Below, piece after piece: positions 34,545-46,615 of a stretch of DNA of 64,000 nucleotides; the first letter of the stretch is position 1, and each line of letters begins with the position of its first letter. The position numbers and the translations under genes were made by a program. The stretch comes from Paraphysomonas bandaiensis. Lineage: Eukaryota; Chrysophyceae. The stretch lies in NCBI GenBank assembly GCA_965644295.1, contig CBFFRP010000215.1:95532-159531 (forward strand), written 5' to 3'. Under the pieces are notes generated by a model that worked only from the letters and a program-made list of their open reading frames with translations, did not search any database and had not been told where the DNA came from.

Positions 34545-36014
34545 TTAATGGCCATTAATACCTACTAACTTAAAGTAGATAATACCGCTCATATATAATA
34601 GATAGTGTGGTGCTCCCTTAATTGCTAATATTTAATTAATAGCAGACTACGAATTGTAACTACTTTTCTTGCTCTCTACTGACACATCAGGATCTTCTTG
34701 GAGAGCTTCATGGAGGGCATAAACATTCCACAACATGTAATTGGCTCGTAGGAATAGCAACGATTCTAGACGGTATATAGAATCATGTTTCTACACTCAG
34801 GTGTGATAATCAACTTTGCATGACCTAAGAGCCTCTCAACAACATTAGATTGTGCTTCAATATATAAGAAGCAAGCAGGGGTAGTTAGACTCATAGGTAC
34901 CAAGTCGAGCTCTCTTGGTGACCTCGGCGCTCTACAGAACACGCTGTGCAAAACCAGTTCCTTCACTCTCGTTCTCGTTATTTCTGTCGGGTGCACCAAA
35001 ATCAATGGATGAATTCCAGTTGCAGATCTCTATAACTGCTCTTCTCTCATTTTGCTTGTCAACTCTCTTTCGTCGTTCCCTTGAATTTTAGCCACTGACT
35101 TCTCAAAATTTGCACTAGCAACAATGCTTGCATTCAAGGAAAGGTATGAATGCAGCTCTGGAAATTCTTGTAGCAGTATATCAAATAACTGGTGGTGGGC
35201 TTGTTACAAATTGGCTCCATCTCTTTGTAAGGCGAGCCTAACACTCTGTACATTTCAAGTTGCGTCAAATATTGTTTTAGCTTTCGAAAGTTCGCTGGAG
35301 TTAGATACTTTCTTTCTTTCTTAGAAAAGATAATAAATCGCCCCCGTGAAGTCTTTCATTTCCCAAAATTCTCTCGAGTTCCTCGCGCCAAGAAAAATCC
35401 GCATGTTCGGTGCCCTATATGATTCACACAAGTCGTGTAACCTCGCTGTATATCTTGTTTTAAGGCGATCATTGCACACGAACAAATATGATTCAGAGCA
35501 CTGAGAGGATTCTCTGAATCCACGCGGAAGAACAATCAGACTGTAAATTATACTCTCACCATCGTTGCATAATATATATATACATACATACATGGTATGG
35601 TATATATATACAGAGTATACTTGCTTTGCTGAGCTTCTTTCAACTTTGGGGAAAAATTGTGATTTTATGAATGTTTTAGGTGAAATATGCAAATATGCAT
35701 ATTCTCAATGATTATTTTAGAGTTTTTGGGTATATGGGTACGTTCCTATGAATATTTCTTAGGACACTATTCTCTAACTCTAGAATGCATTGAGAAGACA
35801 ATGAACATGTTGTCTAGTGTTGTTTAGAGGTTCTTCGTAGTATAGAGGAGATACTATATTCTATATTACGTTAAAGACACTCAGTTCTATATATAGCAGT
35901 ACAGGTCATTAATGGGATGCCATTAATGGTAGTCCGGTTCCTGGCAATTATAATGGCATTACCATTAATGCCATTACCATTAATGCCATTACCATTAACG
36001 GTTACTAGGCCCTG
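34545..36014 (-). mobile_element. hAT-family transposon remnant, copy C (longest)
   Basis: On the minus strand the right end (36014 inward) shows AGGGCCTAGTAACCGTTAAT and a run of CCATTA-containing repeats. The interior carries transposase-like pieces from about 35680 to 34640, including IEAQSNVVERLLGHAKLIIT, which matches the hAT dimerisation motif (P-S-S-x-x-x-E-R-x-F-S...I-I-T). The final stretch is shared with copies A and B. The far end near 34545-34620 again has TTAATGGCCATTAATACC. Frames are interrupted throughout, so no active enzyme is encoded. Confidence 0.6.
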
Positions 36015-36415
36015 GCCTAGCTCCGGTGTATAGCGTATAGCATCGCATGTGATTAGTATGGTCATAGCTTTCATATTAAAGACAACGCTTCATTCTTACA
36101 AAAACAACAACAGTCATCTCCACTTTGAAGTTCGTTCACAGCTTGCCTCAGTCGAATGTTAAAAAACTTTCGCTTCCATTACAATTAAATAATAGCTTAA
36201 CCATATCCTACCAACACTTGTTTTCACTGACGTAAACTACATAATCAATCAATCCATTCATTATGCTATGCAGCACCTACATCTCGCGGTATTTGTCACG
36301 CCAGCATCTACATATCCTATCAATACATTAGAAGTTAGAAGATGTACATACTAAATATGCAGCTGATGTATTTATCACTAATCACAAAACAATGTTCGTA
36401 AATAATTCGTGTGTA

Positions 36416-39400
36416 TCACACTGCGACACTTACATCTTGCATCATACTTCTGACATTTGTGTACACTTTGGACGCTGATAACTCTCGAGATTTAAGGTTT
36501 GCAGAAAAGCTTCCACATTCCGAGTCACCAGATGAGGAGTCGTCGCTTGAACTCGATGAATATACAGCAGCCTCAACATCTGACGAATTACAAGATGTTT
36601 TAACCGGAGAATTTACTACAGCATTTTCTGGCACAGCATCGGTGTTATCCTTCTGTGAAGAATATTTCGGCAATTTGCGTCGGGATTCTTTTGACACTTT
36701 TTCGTAGCTCTTTTCAGGTAACCATTTCGTAAACTGTTGCTTCAATTTGTCCATCTGCAGTTCGCTTCCAGATGCTTTCTTATATGCCATAAATATAACA
36801 ATCGTGCAAACAGCAGCTAATACAACAAATCCTGTCACAGACAAGACAGTAAAAGTTTCTTGAATAGCCTCAGCTGATGCATCATTAGCTGAGAAGCTAC
36901 TGCTCCTTTCGTCTGCAAAGTCAGTCACTTTCAACGGAGTTGGATAATGGGCAAGTAGTTCCTGCTTTGATCCTACGAACTTAACATCTGCAATACGCAC
37001 AGATTGGATACCATGGAAAGCACTGAGAACTTCTTCTGATACAAGGCCCTAAAACACGAGTGAGGTAATATCACTTAATACATGATCAGGACACTAACCT
37101 GAAACAGCTTCTTCCCATAGCTATCGGTATTCTGTAAGATATTGTTTTGCAAGTTGACAAGTACGTCGTTGTCTCCAAAGTCAATGTGGTGCAAAGCATT
37201 GGCACTGAATCCGACTTCTACTTTCATATATATCTATACTCATGCATTAGACGTATATAATGACATCAGAAGCTGAATGCGCACACAATTCATTTCCAAA
37301 TAATCGTGATGCATATAGAAGTACCTGTCCGGCCCCATGCGATGTCCATAACAGCTTCACATGGTCGGAATCTACCCCTTTGAAAGATGAAGCAAAAGCA
37401 TTCGACAGCATTTCGTGCTCTGTTTTTCCGAGGGAGGTATCCGCCACACCAACCAGCCATATATCAAATTGTGCGAGCTCCACAATGTCAACTTCATTTT
37501 TGCAGTAGAAATCTTGTGTTATGTCGGACATGATCACGCAATCACCTTCCGCAATGCGAATATTCAGCTGAGTCTGAGCCGAAATTTCATTTGCCGCTCT
37601 ACAGTATCTAAATGTGTTCGTCGCAACATTTACATCCAAACCTCCACCAACACGCACAATGTAATCTCCATCAGGTAGGTCCTCCCAACATTGCTTAGTA
37701 GTGGCTTCATTTGGACACATGGTACCTACAGCGAGAAGTCTGTGGGCCTTACTATCTGAAATGTAGTAGCTGGTTCCTTTATGTTGTTCTTCAAACCACT
37801 CCAAGCCAGCGGCTGAGGTCAGCGACATCCACTGCCATGGTGCTGACAAGTCATCATCTACTTCAATAGTTGGTGCCGGAGAAATTGTAGGGGCAACTGT
37901 GCTATCTTTTCCTTTGAGTGATCGAATGGAAGATGTTGCGACAGGTCTCTCAGGACAAACTTTGCACGTAATATTATTCGGAAGGGTATGCGCAATTCGT
38001 CGTGGGATAAAGTGTGTAACTTCCGAATCCCAATGGAAATCCATTGTGGTGTCCCTAAAAGTGGAGAATTAAATGTCATTCTACTAGGAAAAGCAACGTG
38101 CTGCTTCAACAACACAACGCAATACGCACGCTCAGTGATACGTCAAAATTCCATGAATTGAACCTTAGTCATGCATGCTTCACTTACCAGTTTCCTGTGT
38201 ACCAAACGCCAGAGCCTTCGTCGAACACTCTCCATATGATCTCCCAGAAGAACTTCGCTTTCTTTCCGTCTGGTATTGAAAACTTGTAGAGACCGCTGTC
38301 ACCTTCGTTGGCAGGACAATATCTGAACTGATGAGGATTGCCAGTATCACATCGCTAAACAAGAAAAATAGATTTAAAACGGCTTCAGTAGAGCAAATGC
38401 AAAAAACAAATTGCGGGATCATGCAACGTATACAGAACAAATTCATTGCATCATGTACAGAACGTTGTAAATTGCTTTGAGATACCTGATAAAAGAAGTC
38501 CTTTTCACCCGTGGGGGTCTCAACAACAAGCTGAGCCGTATCCCATCCGTCACCAAAATGATCCTCTACAGAAATAATCAAGCAATCCCACGTATTACTC
38601 TGGGTATATATCGTCAAGGCTGATGTTCCACCCATAAAAATTGTGTCGTCATGTAAATCGATATCGAAAGTGTCTACAACGGGTCTAGTAATAATTTGTT
38701 GTAATGACCATTTGCCAGAAAGGGAAGTTCGTTCGAATACGTACGACTCTTGGGTTCCACCAATACCGTTGCCTACTACCATACGGTTACCGTCTAAAGA
38801 GACCACTGAACCAAATCCGTCGTCCACTGTTTGAGCAGGGGCATACAGAACCTTCAAATCAATGGAATTTAGATATAAGACGACGTAAACAAAGAGGAAG
38901 GCATATGCACCTGCTGAAGAGACCATTGAACAGGGGGCGGCTTCGGCTTCCCAAACCTCTTGGTGTTGGGATAAAATACGTGTACTGCTCCAACCTCATC
39001 CGAAGTGAATTTGGCGGTAGCATCCTCATACCCTGCACATATATTCAGCATTTTGTTGACATATGAGAAAAATGCATATATTAGACGTCGCAGAGTAGAA
39101 TAAATCAATTTCATGTACTCTACATACGATGTATCACAAACATACCGATTACAATAGTCTCATCATAGAGGTCAAGGTCAGAGATGTTGAAAGAATTGGA
39201 CAAAGTCTGCACAAAATTTTAGTCCTGCTTAATAAGATAGACTAATATATCCCTAAATATATATATAGTAAGCACATTTTTTGACTTAAATACCTGCTGC
39301 TGTGTCCATTTTCCATCTGGCTTCTCGAAGAATATCACTGCATTTTTCGTAATCCCGGTCCCGGCCTCAGGTGTTTCGTAGTCGGCTACCAAAAGTTTGT

Positions 39401-40261
39401 CATAAATCTCAACCTCACTTCCTCCAACTCTGTATAAATCGGTTGTAGTGGTCAAAGCGGAGGTCTGTGGCACATGTCAAAACGATTATATAGAAGATGA
39501 TAATGTAGTACAAAACAGGTGCAAGACAATGCTTCACCTGTGTCCATTTCTTGGCATCCGGTTTGGTGGCCTCGTACAAATACAGCGTACCCGAACCGGA
39601 GCCTGTGCCATTGCAGTTCATGCAGCCCACCACTGCCTTATGCCTAGTGTGTGGATCAATATCCATTGCCCAGCCATAATAAGAATACTCGTTATACTCC
39701 GGAGGCGGGCTCAACACCTTTACACATGAACGTAAAACATATTACGCGGTACTCATACATAGAGAAGCAAGTAACTTAGTAGGAAAAGGTTACATTCAAT
39801 AGTCGAAAACTAACAGCTCAGATACGTCATGCACCTACCTGAGCTATCGTCCATGAGGCAAATGATCCAGTGTAACTGTACACATTTCCCCCAAATTGTG
39901 TATTCGATGCGCTGACCCAGAGAACATTATCGATAACTTTGTCAGTAACGTAAGCAATATCACGTCCCATTACATCTTCATTAGGCTCTTGCAGAGTAGT
40001 TAATGGCGCAGTCCCACTGCTAGGTAATAATAACCCCGTCTCACCACTGTACTGACCCCCCTCTGTCTCCGTATACCACACATCAACAGTAGATCCAGAT
40101 TCTTGATCAGCAGAGAAGAAACCATTTGATCCACGATGACGAAAGAACTCAACTACTAATGGATCAGTGGTGACGGGATCTCCAGTTGTTTGTATGAATG
40201 GAGTGAATGTTGTTGAGATTACTTGACTTATCCCCAGTATAATAGAGAATAAGATCAACAT
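36416..40261 (-). CDS. type I membrane protein with FG-GAP-like beta-propeller repeats
   Basis: Ten exons (40261-39839, 39717-39538, 39464-39294, 39206-39146, 39032-38911, 38851-38486, 38354-38188, 38054-37325, 37233-37099, 37048-36416) join in frame to give 995 residues. It starts with a signal peptide (MLILFSIILGISQVIST). Several FG-GAP-like repeats of the type FGSVVSLDGNRMVVGN...W-x-Q-Q lie over residues about 20-400, one per exon or so. Next is a module with CLIISVEDHFGDGWDTAQLV and a Cys-containing RYCPANEGDSGLY part; a related module (CWEDLPDGDYIVRVGG...FRYC) follows. A single transmembrane helix (FTVLSVTGFVVLAAVCTIVI) precedes a cytoplasmic tail with a Ser/Asp-rich patch. It is probably a cell-surface adhesion or recognition protein. 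A donor-like GTAAGT at 36433 means the last few residues may differ. Confidence 0.8.
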
Positions 40262-40904
40262 ATTCAAACTATTCGCCGACAAGTTAATATTGTTGGCTAG
40301 TTTCTGATTATATATAATCAATTCTACATATATGGCGACACAGCGGCCTTAATAACTATACGCACTCTTAGGTACAGTGTATGGTATGGTATGTATGGGG
40401 GTGTTTATGTATGGGTACTCTCAGTATATACAGGGCCGAGGGTGTGTCAGAGGGCCGCAAATATTAAGTATACATAGAAATACGGTGACTGTATACTAGG
40501 TATATGTATGTATTTTTCAGTTTTGAGGATTATGTTTGTCATCACGAGCAGCAGGGAGTCGAGTATTGTATCTCTATGTATACAGCAGTATAACCTGATT
40601 GGATCACCACAGATGACCATCTATATACACATATGGCCGTCTGTCAATAATACGCTGTATGCCAGTAGGGTATTATAACTGATGGGAAGAACTCTGTGGA
40701 CATATATATATATATGTATATGTATGTATATGTATATGTGTATGTGTATATACATTAATATATAACACATTGCAAACATGTTATTGCCATGATGGTCCAT
40801 ACTACCCCTCTGTATCATTTCTACCACTGATATGTTGTAGTGTTTGACAGTATATCATCAGTTGTTAGTTGTTGAGTGTTAGTGTACCGTCACCTGTATC
40901 TAGT
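40262..40904. promoter_or_regulatory. divergent upstream region with TA/TG-rich microsatellite
   Basis: The gap between the FG-GAP receptor gene (-) and the EF-hand gene (+). It contains a TATATATATG/TATGTA repeat tract at about 40705-40760. Both promoters should lie here; no defined element can be supported. Confidence 0.45.
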
Positions 40905-42580
40905 ATGGGAGGTATAGTGGCCCCTCAAGTGGTATATGAGGAAGATGTTCCTGAAATTGATATGAAATGCTATGAAGAAGAATATTCAATATTAGGCTTG
41001 AAGAGAAAACAAATACTTCAACTTTACTCTGTGTTCAAAGACATATGCTCTGACAGTGACTGCAGTGCTGCTATTAGTGTCAATGATATACTCCACAATT
41101 ATTTTGGTGTAGAGAATAACACTTTTACTGCAGCTATATTCACGAGTTTTGATGTTGACTTGTATACAGTACATGATATTGACTTTGCTCGCTTTTTACA
41201 AGCAATGTGGAACTATTGTACTTTGGATGACACGGGCTTGTGTGCATGTATTTTCAATCTCTACGACAAGCATGACGAGGGTTATATACATAAGCGAGAC
41301 ATATGTGGCATGCTTACTGATCTGTATGGTACTGACTTTGAGAATTGCGAAGAGGCACAAATGTATATCTTTCTCTCTTGAACTTGTAATCTGTTAACAC
41401 TTGTCATAGTACGCGAAAGGAAATCGAGGAAAACCGACGCAGGCACGTAGATTACGACAATTTTGAAAAGCTAGCGGGAATATACCCTGCTTTACTCTAT
41501 CCAGCTTTTGTCTACCAGCATGTTTTACGAGAAAAAGTTCTAGGTATGGTTTGCTTCAGTTTTCATGACAGTGTATCGTAGCACCCATAGGTTTTGTATG
41601 TTGTATTGTGCGAAGGGTATTCTATTCATTCTCCCTTGTGTGTTGTTCGCTAGGAGAGAAATTTTGGAAACCACTCGAGACATATAGATTGCAACAAATG
41701 CCCTCAAAAGAGATAAAGTACGTTCCTGTTCGCGTGCTTCTTATGTCGCGTACGGACCGCTTAGCCATCAAGCGGTATATAGAGAATAGAGAGCAGATAA
41801 GTGCGATGAAGATAGCAACCCTCAGGTAGTCAAAGAAATATATGTATTGACATGTTTTTATAGATAAATACTTCTTCTGTTGTTCTTATGGTGCTGTGTG
41901 CAGGAGTATGGGCAGTATGAAGCTGACGTAAGTATTATAGTGTAGAGAAATGACTTGGCTCTTTCGAGTAACTTATTTTGTCACAGACGTGATGGGAGAG
42001 GTAGTCAGTCTGACGTTGAAACTAGTACGAATCCACCCTCCACCCCCCCATCAGCGGCTCAGAAACGGTTTAACTCGCCACATGCACATAAACATCCATC
42101 AATGAATGGTACTCTATTATCATCAATGTATAGGTGTGAATTTTCGTGGTATCGGTATACGGTATCTAATTAGTAAATCATTAGGGGCATGAAGCGAAGT
42201 CTGTCCGGTGTAGAAAAAGAAAAACTATCGTTCGATTTTAAGCCAGCTCGGACTCGCTTGCTTGGAGATGGCACAATATCAGAGACTAAAGAAAAGTTTG
42301 TACACGTTTTGATTGATTCCGTTCTCTAACTTTAACTATTTTTGTCAGTGGGGACGAATCCACTGTAGACGTGTCTAAAACCTCAACCTCATTTGGTTTG
42401 AAATATCAATATATGTATGCCTTTTGTTTCTCATCATACTCTGAACTTACATATTGTCGTAGATGGTACGCTGATGCTTACGAAAGATTTAAAAATGCCG
42501 TATTTTCGAGTACGCCGACAAGTACGGGAAAATTAAGGAAACTAAAGAGCATAACGGTATCTGTTAATCCGAAAGATTGA
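40905..42580 (+). CDS. EF-hand-type protein, unknown function
   Basis: Eight exons (40905-41362, 41410-41543, 41654-41825, 41904-41927, 41987-42133, 42185-42295, 42349-42414, 42463-42580) join in frame to give 409 residues. MGGIVAPQ at the N-terminus could be myristoylated. The first 150 residues resemble a calmodulin/calcineurin-B-like fold with degenerate EF-hands (FTSFDVDLYTVHDIDFARFL; FNLYDKHDEGYIHKRDICGM); most Ca2+ ligands are replaced, so binding is doubtful. Next comes a conserved-looking block, VDYDNFEKLAGIYPALLYPA, then FVYQHVLREKVLGEKFW, which I have seen as a feature of uncharacterised EF-hand proteins of protists. The C-terminal half is Ser/Pro/Lys-rich and likely disordered. The ATG at 40905 was preferred over one at 40869 for the better N-terminus. 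Confidence 0.7.
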
Positions 42581-44606
42581 ATCTTCTACATGTGTACAGC
42601 GACTGATTATTACGTATTTGTATAATATTTTTTGATCTACAGTACATCGCGACGTGCGTAATAATGATAAGCTTTATTGGCATTGAAGTGTCAGTGTGCT
42701 CTTCGAAGCGATGTTTCGGCAGTATTGTAAACTAATCGACATTCTACCCCACCTGTGTTTAGAAAGGTGAATTGTTGCTTTAGGTGTCAACTTTAGTGGG
42801 AATTAATATCTTGTCAGAGAACGGTGTACAAGTAGTACTGAACATTATACTATTATATAGTGGCCATTATTTTTAAGGATTGTTAATCCAAATTAGAAGC
42901 TACGGTTACTCTATCTACTCTACAAGGAAGCTAATAAATTCAACGAGATAACCTTTCCAATCCCCAAGTACCAACTCGCAACCAACAGTGGAATGAAATA
43001 AGAATTAGAACTCTTTCCTATCCATATACCATTCGAGTTAGTAATTATAGATTCTAATTTACATGGAATTCTACTTATATCAGTCTCAAAGGAGTGCTTT
43101 TTTTACCGGCACGTAGATCTGGTTTACCGAGTCGGAAAGTTTGCTTTTAAAATTATTTTTTCAGTATTTGTAGTAGCTACTCTCAAGAGAACTTAAAATG
43201 TTTAACAAAGTCGGATACAAAGTTTGATAAGTTGTACTGGTATATCTGTTTGACAGACTTAAATAATCCGCCTCTTTTCAGTGGATAATGGATAACATCT
43301 GGGGAATAAACCCACTGAGAAAAGAGAAAGAAACAGTAGACTATCTGCTGAAGTATACACATTCATGATAGCATATACATGGACAACGGATATGACACTT
43401 CAGGGCGTATCAGTAAGCATGCATCAGATTTGGATACATAATTTGCAAGCCTTCTGACGTTGTGATAGATACTTGAGGTAACATATTTTATTTTTAGAAT
43501 TAGTAAACCGTAATTTTTGGTACTACAAAAGTTGCTACACTCTAATCAAGTTGAGATGGATGAGCATTGACACCATCATATTAAACAATACTTACAAACC
43601 TACTGCATGATATATATATACAATGTCACACTTTATCTTCCACAGACGCATTGCAAAGTAGTATATCACACCAATATATCCCATTTATACTTAGCTACCA
43701 CATATACAGTCGGTACAACAGGTTTAGTAGTATATTGATAGACATCCCCAGAGAGCCTCCATTGATAGAGTGCAAAGTATGGGCATCACGTTTCGGAGCA
43801 ACGCTTTCGCAGACTTTCTGCATGCAAATCGCACCATAATCATAAGAGAATGTGAGCGCTTTCCATTAAATATTGTGAATAATTCCGCTATAGAACTCAA
43901 AACAAAACAATGACAGTTCACATAAAGAATATTATTAGGTCTCCCTGATGTCTGTGCCGGTTATAGTAGTAAGCACATCATATCCATCATACTGACAACT
44001 GATTGACTCATCATCTACACATTTACGTGTCGGTTGATGTAGACAGCAGAGTGATATATATCAGTATATAATGTAATGGGATTGATACGGTGAGCATGTA
44101 TATATATGAGATCTATATACGGGCTACACGACTGATGTTCATGGAATCCCTTTCATAGAGCAAAGAAGGGAAGTATGGAAGTGTTGGAGGGCATGACTGA
44201 GACAGAAGGTCAGTTGAACCATTAAATATCAGTACAAGTTGCATGGACGATATACTGTACATGTATGTACAATAGCAGTTGTGCAACCATACAACTTTTA
44301 GCTACCGATATGGGAGGTTTTAGATAGGAAAAGTGGAGGTTTTCTTGAAAGAAAATTATTGGTAAGATATATTGCCCAATAATAAAACGTTATTACAATA
44401 TACGATCGAATTATTGGATGATTGTACGGATGGTAGAGGCAATTTTACGTTGAAAATTAGAGTAGAAAGCTGCAGAAAACTGCACCCTGTTGTCCTCACC
44501 TATGCACTCTACCCTCATACTATACATACATACAGGGAGGGTCACTCCTCTGCTCTCTACATTAATATACATACATATACATCAGCAGTGCAGACTCTGT
44601 GGAGTC
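42581..44606. other. intergenic, no gene seen
   Basis: About 2 kb of AT-rich spacer. A short inverted pair (CCTCTTTTCAGTGG near 43271 and CCACTGAGAAAAGAG near 43311) is present. Open frames near 44372-44600 overlap the next gene's leader but have no recognisable protein. Confidence 0.4.
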
Positions 44607-45843
44607 ATGTCACCATGTTATCTCCATGGGACAGTGAAAGCACTCGTTAGACCCTTCCTCCTTCTCCTTCTCCTCTCCCTCTCGCCTCTATCTAGTGGAT
44701 ATATGCGTATGGGTTATAAACAAGATGAGTTCGCATTCACTACAAGCGAATTACGTATGCAGATATTAGAGGACATGATCAGCGATACGCCCATGCATAA
44801 CTACACTCAACAAGACTTGGATTTACTATTCGGAGTGTACAGGAAGCTCGGTGTGTTGGTAGCATTTGAGAAGGAAGCCAGTGGACGACCGTTTCTTACA
44901 CATGCGATTGGGACAGCTAGCTGTGCTCTGAGGTTTGGATTACCCCCCCTATACGCCGCTGCTATGATGGGACATGGGACTTATACTAAAAAGTGGGTCA
45001 CAGCGAATGATTTCTGGAAGAAAGAAATGGATGTGTGTGAATTACGGCGTGTCGTATCTGCTTTTTCGTCTGTAGAATTGGAGCGAATCATCTATATGTG
45101 GACTATGCTACATTATAATGGCGAAGAATCTCATGAAATATGGCGAGAACTTTATAATAAACTCCAGAACGACATCAATGCTGTTGACCAGGAAATTAAG
45201 AATCTTTTAGTCATGAGCATATGTGATACGATCGAAACGCATCAAAATGGAGAGCAGTGGTGGTCATATGGGGAGAAGAAAAACACGGGAAAAAATGGCC
45301 ATCATGACATGGTACGTATAATTGGGCTGCTATTGGGAGGCAAGTACTCTAGTATTGTCTCTAACGCATTCCACACGACGGCTGAACTATACAGTGAGAG
45401 GTAAGTGATTCAGTATGGTGAGATGTTTCATCTGGTGGCATGCTCAACAATTATTTGTTTTTGTTATAATTGTTTCAATTGTATGATGTTGATGTGAAGT
45501 GAACGCTATTCATAACTGTTTTTCTTCCAGACTTTCGTCGACATCAGCGCACCATGCCAAGTCCGTCGATGCCATTCGTATGCTCAGCATTGCTGCTACG
45601 GGCAGTAGTTATATCAAGGAAAGGGCTGTTGAGTGCAACTCACACTTTGATGTGCAAAGAGACTGGATAAAATCGAACCCAATTTCATTTGCATCTAATT
45701 TCGCGACAGTCAAATCCAATATTGATGGAAGGTGCGATTTACAGTCAATGACTCGAGACGACCTTGTGGAGTACGTTAACAAGGTACAACCGCTACTAAA
45801 TTTCAGTGACGTGCGAAGCGCCCGTATTCTATCCCTAAACTAG
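44607..45843 (+). CDS. predicted secretory protein with HD-like (DUF6817-type) motif
   Basis: Two exons, 44607-45400 and 45531-45843, are joined across a 130-nt intron to give 368 residues. The N-terminus has a hydrophobic core (FLLLLLLSLSPLSSG) typical of a signal peptide; the ATG at 44607 lies 12 codons before it. The stretch RPFLTHAIGTASCALRFGLP, then PLYAAAMMGHGTY, resembles HD-fold proteins in which a FLxHLxGTxxLLxxWGxP helix is followed by AGLxHxxY (DUF6817 style). The two His positions are kept (THAIGT and MGHGTY), while the HD aspartate is not obvious. A DTIETHQNGEQWW segment could provide more ligands. A metal-dependent phosphohydrolase-like role is only an inference. No transmembrane helix follows the signal. 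Confidence 0.6.
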
Positions 45844-46106
45844 AGTGTATCCTTGTTCTTTGAGGTACGTTGGTGTGCCGAGTTGTTTGCCAATATTGAA
45901 AACTATATAGTGAGTCTCCTACAATTTTTACCTTAAATTGTTAAATATACTAAAGTTCTGAAGACCACTGATGTTGAAAAACATATTTGTAGTAGAGCTA
46001 TACGTATATGTTATGCCACTTCATTAAATGAGTGATGAATAATATCTCATATATTATATAATTTTTCTGTTTAATGTGTTTATCTAAGCTTTCTTACTAA
46101 GTTCTG
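45844..46106. other. spacer between last gene and LTR-like sequence
   Basis: AT-rich 3' flank of the HD-like gene. No feature was supported. Confidence 0.4.
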
Positions 46107-46610
46107 TTGGAATACGTATGGTTCTCTAAGATAGTACTGTAGAATACGTTAAATACAATGTGAAAAACAGTAATACGTAGTCAATAGTCAAAGGTGCTAT
46201 ATAGCTATAACTGTGAAACTGAAGTATTATATCATGACGATTCAAGATACGGAAGTTGAGCAGTGGTTGACATGAAAGAAATAATTTATCATGTTGTTGA
46301 CATGTGTTACATGACAACACACACAATTGTGTATACAATCATAATAAAGTAATCTATCTAGTTTGACTAACTTAAACTTCTCTTACAACGATCTTAATCA
46401 TCTGAAAATGGTCAATTGTCAATAAGTTCAACTACTAATTACGTCTTTATCTAACAAAATCTACTGTCCTACAAGTTAACGCTATTACTACTTGTGTGTC
46501 ACCACAACCACCAAGATGCAACATTTAAAGCACATAATCTCCACCATTGAGTGTTGGAAAACATAAGTAGACATACACTACATCTACTTCAACTTCGACA
46601 GCACATATTA
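46107..46610 (+). repeat. solo-LTR-like sequence (probable Ty1/copia LTR)
   Basis: It begins TGTTGGAATACGTATGG, the usual start of copia LTRs, and shares many blocks with the diverged copy at about 23210-23460. No primer-binding site, polyprotein or partner LTR is visible, and the 3' boundary is a guess because the satellite array starts at 46616. The internal CTTCAACTTCGACAGCA near the end is consistent with an LTR end. Confidence 0.45.
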
Positions 46611-46615
46611 TGTAA

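Noticed and set aside
36411-36707. Plus-strand open frame rich in Ser/Glu opposite the receptor tail
   Set aside because: It is the antisense shadow of the Ser/Asp-rich cytoplasmic tail exon.
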